Made by a program: the position numbers and the translations under genes
Shown: positions 10,227 through 21,139 of the stretch, piece by piece
Layout of the letters: the number at the start of each line of letters is the position of its first letter
Numbering within the stretch: the stretch's first letter is position 1
NCBI GenBank assembly: GCA_011319805.1
Contig: SJRY01000008.1
Location: 1 to 55,836, forward strand
Direction of reading: 5' to 3'
Source of the DNA: Macrocybe gigantea
Lineage: Eukaryota; Basidiomycota; Agaricomycetes; Agaricales; Callistosporiaceae
Length of the DNA stretch: 55,836 nt
The notes under the pieces: model-generated
What the model saw: only the letters and a program-made list of their open reading frames with translations
Database searches by the model: none
Told to the model about the DNA's origin: nothing

Positions 10227-11852
10227 ATGCAGGTGTTTCTCAGCGTGTTCATTCTCGCATGCCTAGCTCTCCTCGGTATACGGGTCGTTCGAGGAGGCTT
10301 CGTCGCGAAGGTCGGCTCTGTGTGCACGGTGCATCCGAGCTTAGATGGATCGGACGATGCACCGGCCATTCTGCGGGCGTTCAAATTATGTAGGCGAGAT
10401 GCATCTGTCGTTTTCCAGGAGGGGACGTTCCATATCGAGAGCGTTATGAATACGACCGACCTGCACAATGTTTTTGTGGATCTGCCAGGAACATTGCTGG
10501 TGAGTTCACAAACTGATTTCACTTGCTCCGCACTGAGGCTTCCTCCGAGTGGGGAACAAATATCACTTATTGGCGTGCCAACGGTCTTCCCCTGGACTAT
10601 CAAAACCAAACCACGGCTTGGGCGTTCGGAGGTCACAACGTAACTTTTTTCGGCCATGGCACCGGCACATTCGACGGCAATGGTCAACTTTGGTCTGTCC
10701 TTTGTCGATGATTCCCTCAGAAAATTTACAGTTTGGCTTTCTAGGTATGACTTCACCGACGGCGTGTCCAATCTACCGGGACGGCCGATCAGTTTGATGA
10801 TCGTCAACACGACTCGCTCGTTGTTTTCTGGCATCAGGTTCGTCCAGTCCCAGTTCTGGACTATGGCAATTAGGAATTCGGAAGACATTCTGCTCGAGGA
10901 CATCTATGTCAATTCGACGTCGTCGAGCTCTGTAAGTTTCACCTTCTTTGCATTTCCCTATCTGTTCTTAAGCCCAATCTTTGTGACTCAAGGCACCGGC
11001 GCGAAATACGGACGGTGTTGACACCTTTTTCTCGAATCGCATAACCTTCAGAAACTGGACGGTGACCGGCGGAGATGACAACATATCCCTTAAAGCTAAT
11101 TCAACCAACATTCTCATCCAAGACTCTGTATTCCATGGAGGACTTGGTGTCGCTATAGGGTATGATACTCTGCTAACTCCTGCGACAAACACTCATCAGC
11201 GCACAGGTCGATTGGCCAATATCCTGGCATTTTCGAAACAATTGAAAACGTCACTGCGGAACGAGTCACCTGCCTCAAGACCAGATATGCCGGATACATC
11301 AAGACCTGGACGTAAGAACCTTTCGTCCGTTACGTTGCCGGAACGAGCTAAAATGTTTTTGCTCTTCGCAGCGGCATTCAGCAAGGCTTTCCACCGAATG
11401 GTACGCACCATAAGCCAGTCGTTAATATGTGGTTCTTGACTTGGACTGTGCACAGGCGGTGGCGGAGGCCTCGGCTACACCAGAAACATCAGTAACGTGT
11501 CCACTTCCTCACTTATTTTCGTCAAGCCCCTGACGTCATCTCTTCATCGAAAGCCTTCCGAGATTTCCAGCTCTTCAATCTCACCGACTCCGTTGCGCAT
11601 ATCACGCAGTGCACATCTTTCTCTGGCGCCACGGGCGGCTGCGACACCTCCCTTTTCCAGATCTCAGACATAACTTGGGGACCCATGGCGGGCAACGTCT
11701 CATCTGGCACCCTGGCTTCGATGCAGTGCAGCGGAGCCGTACCATGCCCTGGCATTCGATTTATCGAGTTCGACCAAATAGCCACCACTGGGAGCCGAAG
11801 GATTACGTGCAGCCATGTTGAAAACCCTATTGGATTTAACTGTACGTCTTGA
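10227..11852 (+). CDS. secreted GH28 exo-polygalacturonase-like pectinase
   Basis: Predicted secreted pectin-degrading glycoside hydrolase of family 28. The ATG at 10227 opens a signal peptide (MQVFLSVFILACLALLG). Exons join cleanly: 10227-10499, 10550-10692, 10745-10932, then from 10993 on, with further introns in IGS, KTW-T, PPN-G and before TFRDF; TGA ends at 11852. GH28 landmarks in order are FGGHNVTFFGHGTGTFDGNGQLWYD, NTDGVDT (first catalytic Asp), GGDDNISLK (Asp pair), GGLGVAIGSIGQYPG and YIKTWTG. Two classical positions differ: the His of GGHG is Leu, and the Arg of RIK is Tyr. Several Cys pairs and N-glycosylation sites fit an extracellular enzyme. Substrate could be polygalacturonate or rhamnogalacturonan ends. 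Confidence 0.92.
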
Positions 11853-12479
11853 GCTAAGACGTAAGAAATCAAAGTCTGTAACGATATCGCTGGCGAATGG
11901 GGCGGCGGACCCCCTGCACGAGTTTCCTTGTCGTTTTGGGAGCGAAGCTGTTCCATGGCAATCTCATTATAAGGGACCCGCCGTTAGCGGGGAGCCTGAA
12001 GAGCATGAGGAATGGGTATCGAGGGTTGGTGTAGACCCCAATCGAATCTTGGATCATTCTGAAAGGGCGCGAGTGACGGCCATAAACGCCAATACTAGGG
12101 ACTCACATCACATTTCTTCTGTTGAAAGCCGTTCCAATGAACGGGCATCCATCAGACCCACCACCTCTACCTGAACTTTACACTTTATATTTAGTACAGT
12201 ATGAGACTGGATACATGAATGAGCACATGGCACAAGATCGCATCAGAGAACATCAGAATGAACGTTTTCCAAGAAATGAACAGATCGAATGACGAAAATG
12301 ACCTTTGAGCTGGGTTTACAGGTCGAAAATTGCAAACATAGAGATGCGAAGATGGATGTGGTGTTAGTTTTATGCTTTTCTCACCTCGAGGATGAAAGAG
12401 AGGAAAAGAAAGAGATGACAGTATGCATACAAAGTCCGAATGAGATACAGAAGAGACGTGAATGGACGCATTCAGTTTT
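11853..12479. other. intergenic, convergent 3' ends
   Basis: Lies between the stops of the GH28 gene (+) and the PTC7-like phosphatase (-). I see no gene, only presumed 3' untranslated sequence. Confidence 0.65.
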
Positions 12480-15073
12480 TCACTTCGAGACTGGGCAAAA
12501 CAGGCGAGGCGAGCGCTTGGGCGAGATGACGGCTACAAGTACGGAGATATCTAAAACAATCAGTCTCATCAGCAACCCTTTGCGAGGAAGGAACAAAATT
12601 TAGACTTACCATCCCTCTTTCCGCCACTACCAAAGACTTTACCGCTCTCCCTAGCCCTCCTGCCAAACGGCACCTCATCGTCTACACCCATCGCCCTCGT
12701 GCGCTCCGACACCCGTCTCGCACGCGAGCACAGTGCTTCCGAGAGCATGCCGGCGAATGTGCATCGTTTCAGCGTGTTGCAGATGCCAGAGCCAGCGGCG
12801 GCATCTGACGAAGTTGTGGACATGTCGAGACTCAGCCCTGAGGCGAAGGAGAGTTCGACTTCTTTCAGAGTCGAGAGATGAATCGGCTCAGTGCGTTCTG
12901 CGACGGCCCAGCCTCCCTGCTTGAACCTGAGAACTTCGTCCAGTATGTCTTCGTCCCACAGATTGTCGCTGAGCCCGTCAGATGCGAGGATGAGAATATC
13001 GTCGGCTTGGATGGGCAACTCAATGAGCTGGCTGTTGTGAGAGGTGTAACTTTCACTTCATTTGGGTCCTCATCCTCATGAGTTAAGGAAGACTCCGAAA
13101 ATTCGTGCTTTGCCGCTGTGTGAGGTGGGTTGACTATATGCACGCACTTGCTACTCGATTCCGGAAATAATGATGGCATCTGTGGAGGGGGTGGGTGGAA
13201 TGGTTGATAATTCTTGTCGTTCGCTCCGAAGGACAATGATGCTAATTTAGCAGATAATGCCGATAATGTCGTTTCTGCCGATTGGTGTTGAGGTCGTTCA
13301 GCCGGAGTTGGTGACTCCGTTCTCGAGCGTGGCGCTGGAGGTGCGAGCTGCACCGGAGTGTTGAACTACGCAAATAAGCAGTGGAAAATGTGAAAAGGTA
13401 GAAGCAACTTACCGCCCACCACATCTCGTCGCTTCGCCAGACGATCTCCTTATCTCGTATTAGCATTCCCATAGAATCGCCTATATGCGCAATCTTCAGT
13501 ATGGGTTCTAATGACGAATGCAGCGACAATGACGGGCCCGGGAGGGGTTCGAGGGATTTGTATGGGGAACTTTTGAAGGCAAATTCATGTCTGATGATGG
13601 GCAAGTTTTAGATTCAGATGTGTTCGAATGGGATCCATCTTCAACTCTGCGGCAATCCAGCACGGCAACCAATGCTGTCGATGACCCTGTTCTCAGAGGC
13701 TCCTGAGTTTGAGGGTTGACATGCGCCTTGACTGTCCGTTCATATGCGCGCTCAAGAATTTGAAGAACGTCTATTCCTTCCGAGAGATTGTCGAGATGCG
13801 AGGAGAGATCCTCCGCTTCTGATTCTATTTCCGGTGCCATTTCCAAGTCTATTTCTTCATCGGAAAAGGTGTAAGGTGGCGGCGATACAGAGCGTGCACT
13901 AGTTCGGCGTGGTTCAGGCGAACGGTGGCGGCCGCGGCGAGCATCTTTCTTGATGCCTGCATCTAAAGTATATGACGAAGGCGCAGAGACGGATAGCGGA
14001 GGTAAAGGAGACGGCGAAGAGTCGACGATCTCCGCGGCAGTATAATGCATAAGTCGTCTAGCGAACAGAGCGCTGGGGCTGAGGTTGTGTAGCCGGTTGT
14101 GTTTCTCCCCCAAACCCAAATCATCCCATTCCCCATTGCTCTGTTTCGACCTTGCCCATCCACCGACACCATCGGCAACTCCAAGGGCGTTGTCACGAAT
14201 AAAATACGCATCTTCTCCAACCTGGACGGAAAGGCTGAGATCATCCAAAGAACTAGTCCATGATGGCGACGCCGGCGTGTGAAGACCACGACCGGTTGAC
14301 GTGAAGCGTGAAGGCAGATAAGGGCGCGTTGAGTGCATCGGTACGGTCCGACATCGTTTTGGGATGCCATATGCGCCGATGTCAAGTTGATACCTCAGGC
14401 GAGGACGCTTGTGGCGTCCATGCCGATTTGTCGAGGACGATGACGAGGCAGCATCCGCAGGTGTGTCCTGCGTGTGGCAAGTGGCCGGAGCAACGAGGCC
14501 AGCATGATCCTCCCGATCTCCGGCGGCGTTTGCGGCGGTATGTGGCGAAGTCGCTGGGGGGAACTGGGATTGATAGTGCTGATACTGGTGATGATGATTG
14601 TGTAGCTGGGTGGGATAAGGATTGTAGAACTGGCTGTAGGGAAGGCTAGGAGCGTCCGGGTTAGCAGGTGGCGAAGGACCTAGGGCGAACGGGTTCGGAT
14701 TGCCGTTAGCGCCGTTTGAGTGCTGAGACGACTGGTGCTTGGGTTCAACGGAGATTCGTGGGCCCGTCTGAGGTGGCTGAGGAAGTCTGGAGGATGGGGA
14801 GGGCGCAGAACCCGAAGAGTCAAAGAATGAAAGAGGAAGAAGAGGGCTGCTCGCTGTGTACAGCGATGCAGAATTGGATCGCGGCCTCGAGCGCGGATGT
14901 GCGACGCCGCTGGTGGGTTGCTGGGCGACGACGGAGGCCGCTGCGGCAACAGAAGACGACGAGCCCCGCGGGAGGACGGTGTATATGTGCTTGTGGATAC
15001 CGGTCTTCATCGCGGAAGACGATGAGCGGGGTAGAGTCTCGAGGCAGCCGAAAGAAAAGGGCAGCCGAATCAT
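12480..15073 (-). CDS. PTC7: PTC7-type PP2C serine/threonine phosphatase
   Basis: Metal-dependent Ser/Thr phosphatase of the PTC7 branch, which in yeast acts in mitochondria. A long Ser/Pro-rich N-terminus precedes YQLDIGAYGIPK, then VGEDAYFIRDNALGVADGVGGWA with the metal-binding D-G-V-G-G, GSSTALVAVLD, KIAHIGDSMGM, an intron between MWWA and FNTPVQL, an acidic linker, IQADDILILASDGLSDNLWDED, and, after a last intron, DDISVLVAVISP. TGA is at 12482-12480. The linker intron probably runs from a GTGCGT donor near 13149 to ACAACAG near 13035, which restores frame. One junction is unresolved: between VAVLDCRR and the IAHIGDS exon (near 13600) the frame changes and only a weak GTTGAA...CTGAAG intron would fit. 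Start may instead be the Met at 15010. The large acidic insert inside the catalytic domain is unusual in length. Confidence 0.9.
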
Positions 15074-15180
15074 TCCGCTTACGATCACGTGTTTATCGGT
15101 TAGCCATGACTTCACCCGCACCTCGGAGGCAAATAAAATGGGTATTACACTGTGTATACAAAACTGCATTAAGACCAGCT

Positions 15181-16141
15181 CTATACTTTGTACCGCCGAC
15201 CAGTTTGTGTAAAGAACGTCTGCAGAATGTATACCTGCAGACTGCGGATGCCGTCAACAAGACGCAGATAAGGCGACCCATACAAGACACTTACACCGCC
15301 ATACCAATCACGCCGAGACACTCGAGGATGCAATACCAGAAGATTCGGCTGGATCAAAGGATCAGGCGTAAGAAGCCAAAAAGTCAACAGACGCGTATAC
15401 TTTTGTGTCGATATAACGATGGAGAAACCTCGGTTTTCCGCTGTGTGGAAGCTGCGAGAAGATAGATTAGCCTTCTCGCAAAAGAAGATTATACGTGCAC
15501 CAAAACGCAACTGCTTCTGCATTCTCTTGATGTTCATTAACATGCCATTCAGTCGGAAAATGCTCTCTTCGAGTGCGGTCGTCTGGTCCGCAACCTGCCC
15601 TGGCTTGGCAGGCGCTTCCCTCCTCGGTTCGCTCTCAATCATAATGTCGAAATCGATCAACTTTTCCGTCAACGTCGACATATCGTTCTCGAAGCAGAAC
15701 GAGTACTCCCCGACCGTGTTGGCCGTGAGGACGTAGTCGCCCTGGCGCTCGCCTTCACCGGACAGCAACAGCTTCTCCTTCGGGTCTTTGATGTCAAAGT
15801 CAATGTCGAACGTGCCGCCAGATTGGACCTGCAGTCAAATATCCAGATTCGAACCGTTCACGACGTGAGCACTCTTAAGAGGCTTGGCTTACGGCAAAGT
15901 AGAACTATTTACAACAGCACTAGTTTTCAACGCGGGAATAGACCAGACGAAATGTGCGACTCACTCCTATCTTTTCCCCTGCCTTATCCACATCAGCATA
16001 GAAACATAGCCTCTCGTTGGCTGCAATCGGGGTCGTCAACGCCGTCCCGGCCACCCTTTCCACACCAGACATCAGGACGACAAAAAGGAAGACATAGAGA
16101 AAAGAGAATGAGAAGACGCTTGACAGCGATATTCGGGCCAT
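15181..16141 (-). CDS. p24/EMP24-GP25L family cargo receptor
   Basis: Type I membrane protein of COPI/COPII vesicles that sorts secretory cargo between ER and Golgi. The ATG at 16141 opens a signal peptide. The GOLD domain follows: ERLCFYADVDKAGEKIG, then FYFA in a 12-nt exon (15904-15893), then VQSGGTFDIDFDIKDP. VGEYSFCFEND carries the second conserved Cys. A heptad-rich coiled coil (LEESIFRLNGMLMNIKRMQK) leads to LRFAENRGFS, the transmembrane helix around FWYCILECLGVIGMAVLQVY, and a short tail ILQTFFTQTGRRYKV with the di-Phe COPII signal and basic residues. The stop is TAG at 15183-15181. All introns join in frame. It lies about 100 bp upstream of the PTC7-like gene in the same direction. 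It resembles Erp1/5/6-type p24 proteins; subfamily not assigned. Confidence 0.93.
15893..15904 (-). other. 12-nt microexon of the p24 gene
   Basis: Encodes only FYFA. Flanked by an AG acceptor (AAATAG) and a GTAAGC donor, both phase 0, with introns of 60 and 64 nt. It is required to join GEKIG to VQSGG, the conserved p24 sequence. Reading through either flanking intron meets a stop. Confidence 0.85.
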
Positions 16142-18061
16142 AGTGTAACTTTGCTTGCTCCGGGAGAGGGACCTCGACCTTTTCGTCTTATTAAGTTAGA
16201 GTTAGCGTCCGTCCTCGTTGCCTGCGATATTGACGTGTAGGAAACGGAGTTCAGATGCGTCCAAACAGGCAAGTAAAGTCAGTGTCAATAGATGTAAATA
16301 ACTCCCGAAGAATGACAAGGCTAAGCAAATTATTGACTGCAATGGTCCAGAGTAAAGATTTCGTACTACAAAACGAAAAAGACTGGTGAAATGCCATGCA
16401 TTCACGGTGGAAGGCGACGAACATTCAAGCCTTTCCGACCACGTAGCTTCTCTATCCAGCTGCCCTTGTTCGAAGGTGCTAGGACATTGCATGCAGTGCT
16501 AAGTCAAACATCCAACCATCGCGATCCAGCTTTCCAGGAGGCAATTGTTTACGGGCAGAAACTTGTGCATGGTTGCTCGGCGGTGGTCATTGCTATCTCA
16601 AATCGGTTGAGTACCGCGTTAAGGTTGACCTCGTTCGGTCCCGGACAAATCGCCCATATAGATGCGTCGCTGTACATTGAAGTAATTACCTTGACGCCTC
16701 AATTGTGCGTAGAAGCAGCTTTTCGACGTCGCCAGCCCCGCTTCCTTGTCTGACTAAAGTTTGAGCAAGCTTGGTAAACGCTAAAACAGACTGAGCTTTA
16801 TATTCAGATTCTCAGCGTCACCCTAACCATTCGTTTCCTTGCGACTTTTGCAGCCTTGATCCTTTTCCAAACATCACAAGTTGGGAAAACGCAGGTCCAG
16901 GAATCAAAGTCCATCCCAAGGCAAGAGCGCCGTCACTAGTCCCGCAGCGATGGCAAGATCTAAGCAAGAGAACCACGCGGATGAGATCTCGAGTAAGGAA
17001 TGAGGAAATGTTCGCCTTGAGCATGTTATGAGGCACCACACCGTCATATTCGAGTATCCGAGGTCCGCTGCAAAGGAAGCGCTGTCTTCAAGTGACCAAG
17101 GAAGAGGTAAGCAAGTCGGAGCTTGTAACGAGCATTCGCAGCTCTCGAAGAGAGCTGAATTCCTCCCGAAAGGCAGGGAACAGCCCAGATTGCCCGTGCC
17201 TCCTCCCGAGGGGGACAAAAGCTGAAGATTTGGAGATTCTGGAAGCACCCAAACCGAAGCTTTTGACAAGAAAGAAGAGAATGTGACCGAAGAAGCCGAG
17301 CGCCGAATCTCTTAGAGACGGTCTAATGGTCATAGATTCAAGCTGACGACCGCCTTCGAGCAGAGTGACAATGTTCCAAGGAGTTTTTCCATAGCCCGCT
17401 GACAAGTGCGCTGAGTCCTAGGTCGTAGGACATGTGGTGCTTCCACGACTTTCGTCGATGGTACAAGTTGGACAAACATGTTGACCAGTATCGACCAACA
17501 CAGATACTCGACACGCATGGTGGAGCATCCTGTCAGAATCAAAAGCGCTAACGTCCCTTTCCAGAATGTTGTTAAAACTGAGAATGTTCGACAGCAAAGA
17601 ATGGGAAGAAATCTTCTCACTGGGCTGTAAAACGCCAAAGTTCGTCAAGTGACAGATCCACGAATGCCCTCCGTGTACGGGCCAATGCAAACCAGTGACT
17701 GAGAATGCGCCAGTCACACCTTGTCGTCCCTTGCAACTTCAGCAACATAGAATAAAGAAAAAGAAAGATTAAAGATAAGTTTTGTACTTGGAAATTGGAA
17801 TGCAGGATGGTGTAGGCGAGTTCTGCGCGCCTTATCGTTTTGTTACAAATTTGTATGGAGGCTGTTTCAGAGAGTTTCGGGAGAAGATGCTAAAAAAGGG
17901 CGGCCGGCCGGCTGCCGCAGTCATCTGCCCGGTCTCGGTGCCGGTGATAAAAGGCCAGGGCGCTCGGCAGCCTGAACATGAGTCCAACGCCCTTCCTCTC
18001 GACATCTATCTCGTCGACCCAGTATAAGCTCTTTTCGTCGTCAAGTTCGCTTCGTTCAGAA
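16142..18061. other. intergenic, divergent p24 / FHA
   Basis: A 1.9-kb divergent upstream region. Several open frames of 70-120 codons occur on both strands (for example minus 17269-16904 and plus 16391-16753), none with a recognised domain or consistent splice pattern. Not called as genes. Confidence 0.5.
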
Positions 18062-20765
18062 ATGCCAGATGATGATATTCAGTATTTAGGCGCAAGGCCT
18101 GCGAACAGATCCACTTCTGATAACCCCTTTCTCGCCCGCCAGACCGTCACTGGTGGGGACGTTCTAGTCCGAACTGCTCGTATCTGCCGACTAAAATCCT
18201 TGCTTTCCTGTTATCTTTTAGGCGTCGTCCTTCATGTTGAGAGATCAGGTGTAGAACCAGGGTATGATTTGACCTTCCAGCGAGCGAATACGAATGTTAT
18301 CCACATCGGTCGTCGTCCAAGCAATGAGTCAGGGCAGCGAGACGATCTTGAGAAGGCCATGTTTCGTTGTGCTGTAGTCAGTCGAAAGCATGCGAAAATT
18401 GCCTTCTCTGACAGTGGTCATGTACGATTCCTTCCCTCTGGTTCTACAGCCCTGCCCACTGTCTCATTCTCGTTGCTCTGTCATACAGGCCTACATCATC
18501 GACACCTATTCACATCATGGAACACATATTCGCAAGCCGGGTGAGACCCAGTCCAAGCAGCTCGTCCCGGAGACACCTGCTCTCCTAGATGATGGCGATG
18601 TCGTCACCTTCGGCAAGGCTGTAGGACGCAATAATGAATTTGTTCGTCCTGTCGTTGCCAGAATACAGCTAGTTCATGGAGTTGGCGAACCATCGAACGA
18701 GCCATTGGGCATCCTTTCATCCCCTTCAACCCCTCTTCGCAACAAGTCGTCCTCTGATCAAATCTTCGCCACCTTCACGAGGAGCAGCTCAGGCCGATAT
18801 GGTGTGCATAATCTCTCCTCACCATCGTCTGGAGAGGAATCGCCAAACCACGACTCTGATATCGAAGAGATTCCGGTATCGGGCGCCAATGCGGTTCCTT
18901 TGCGACCTCGCGGTTCTTGTAATGAGTCCGGGCTTAGATGCGCCGTCGAAGCTCTGAAGAAACTATTGCCACAAATACCACAGGGCATTCCAACTACTCT
19001 TCCCCGTCCCAACACGGACAGCGACGGTAGACCGATGTCTTCTCCTCTTCGCCAGCTGCCTTCACTGTCGAGCTTGGCGCGAGAGTCCTCCGAATTCAGC
19101 TTTTTCTCGCCCCTTTTCAGTCAGCAACCTTCCTCGCTCAGCATGCCTCGCACGCTCTCACCCTTCTTCAATAACCTCGCATCTCTGCCTTCTTACACCC
19201 TAAGTGATGCCAGCAAGCCTATGAACAAGGATTGTCCTGAGCCCTCCCGCTTGGACGAGTCCAGCGATGAAAATCGCTCCAAGTCCTCGTCGCCCATGGA
19301 CCTCGCAAGTCCATCGCCAGTCATGCCGGTCCATTCCATCGACAGTGGAGCTAGTGACGCTCCTGACGATGCCCCTGACGCAGCCAAGCCTTCAGAAGAG
19401 CCCAACGTCATTGGCGGTTGGCCAGGATCGTGCGACGTGTCTCCAGACCCTCGTTCGCGTTCTGAATCGCCCACTCCAGCTCAGGTCTCATCCTCGGAAT
19501 CTGCTGAGAGGCAGACCTCCCTAGGTGTTGCAGAGGAGCCCGACTCTGTACTGGACAAGCCCGCGTCAAGGTCTGCGTCTCCGACGTCGGACGTCGATGC
19601 CTCTTCGCGGTCCTCGCATTCATCCATGTCCTTGGAGTCTGACGCGTCCGTCGACGCCGCCAGCGACAGCGACAAAATAGCTTCAGATGTCTCGGACCTC
19701 AAGTCTAGTGTAGAAAAGTTGAAGGTCGATTTCTTTCTGAGTTCTCCCTTCTCGCCGTTATTCTCTAACGCTTTTGTGTCTTTGGCAGGAGGATGTGGCG
19801 AAGCTTCTTAATTACAAGCGCAAATTTAAATCACGCCAGAACGCGAGCATGCAGAACCTGTCGGACAAGCTCGTCGATCTTGAGGACCGCATGTCCGAGA
19901 TCAACGGCCACTACCTTACCCTGCTTGACCAAGTAGACAATTTGGCTTCTGTTGACATGACTGAGATCCAGACCAGGATTGATACACTGACGAAGCAGGT
20001 CGAAGAACTGCCTGCCCTATCTGAAAAGTTGGAAATACCGCAGTCTGAACAGAAACAGCAGACCTTGGCCCCGTTACATGAGAGAGGCGATGTCAAGGCG
20101 AGCATTCAAACTCTGCGAGAGCTCGTCGACGGTAAGTGGACCGATCTGATTTCGGAATCCTACAAAAAAAATTGCTCCCTTTGATCCGTTCACTAAACCA
20201 TTCTCTGAACCGATTCTGTTCAGAAATGCGGACTCTCCGTGAGAACACGCAAAAGCAGATGAACCTCGAACTCGCGCGCGTCCGAGCGGTTCGAGATTCG
20301 GCCCTGAAAACCATCAGAGAGCAGACTGCTCAGGTATGCAACATTGTATTTACTAGCTCTCCCATGAGTTCATCCTGTTTCTTGTGTCATACTTTCTTCC
20401 GCGATTGCTCGACACGCGATATCGTTTCGATGCAGGCTCTTATCCCAAAATCTCTGAAGCGCAAACGTTCGGAGGAAGACGACGGCTTGCAGGAGAGCAA
20501 CATTGAGGACGATGCGTTGAACGGTGGCAAAGCCGCCGCTGCAGATATTGCTAACGACGCGGCGGCCGGTGTTGATGGCGCGGTTGACGTCATGATGGCG
20601 GAAGCAACTTCATCCATAGGCAATACTCCTACCACCACCGCGATCAGCGAAGCTACCACTCCTCCGCGCAAGCGAGCCCGTAGAATTGCAAAGTCCATTC
20701 TCCAAACCGCCACCGCAGTCACTGTCGGTGCTGTGGCAACTTGGACGGCCCTTGCTTTCACTTAA
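18062..20765 (+). CDS. tail-anchored FHA-domain coiled-coil protein
   Basis: A forkhead-associated domain, which binds phosphothreonine, fused to a long disordered Ser/Pro/Asp region, a coiled coil and a C-terminal membrane anchor. The FHA landmarks are VIHIGRRPSNE, VVSRKHAKIAF and, across an intron, AYIIDTYSHHGTHIRKPGE. The coiled coil runs from EDVAKLLNYKRKFKSRQN through the exon with EMRTLRENTQKQMNLELARV. Basic clusters KSLKRKRSEE and PPRKRARRIAKS precede a final hydrophobic helix (TATAVTVGAVATWTALAFT), a tail anchor. Introns at about 18421-18488, 19729-19788, 20132-20222 and 20335-20435 all join in frame; the first intron, ending near 18222, is less sure. The architecture matches SLMAP/Far9-Far10/Csc1 proteins of the STRIPAK complex, but orthology is inference. 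The upstream ATG at 17978 is an alternative start. Confidence 0.9.
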
Positions 20766-21139
20766 TTAATGAGGAAAGCGGGTTGCCTTCCCTTTGCTTC
20801 GCGAAGGGTTTTTTTCGAGACATTTCGATATCATAATTCACTGCGCAAAGTGCATCGAGACGCACACTCATCTGAAGTTTCATCAATCTGTATTTAGGTT
20901 GTACTTGTACACGCCTACTATCGGTGGCCCAAAGTCGAAACGGCCTCTTGGTCGAGAATGTACATGATATATATTTTGAAGCACACGAATGTCGAACATC
21001 TCATTATATTCCCTATGCAGAGACCATTGTTAAGACAATCAAGAACTGATAACTGATAACAATACATGGATCCTGTGAAAGCAATAACTTATAACGTGAA
21101 GCAACGAAGAAAAATGACAATGCGTGTAGAGGAGAAATG
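20766..21139. other. intergenic, convergent 3' ends
   Basis: About 370 bp between the stops of the FHA gene (+) and SAC3 (-). AT-rich presumed 3' untranslated sequence; no gene seen. Confidence 0.65.

Noticed and set aside
13508..15169. Start of the PTC7 gene at the first in-frame ATG (15169)
   Set aside because: This would leave almost no gap to the p24 stop at 15181 and add a poorly composed leader; the Met at 15073 or 15010 is more natural.
17088..17717. Several minus-strand frames that might form an ankyrin- or NLR-like gene
   Set aside because: On closer reading no repeat consensus, P-loop or consistent introns were found.
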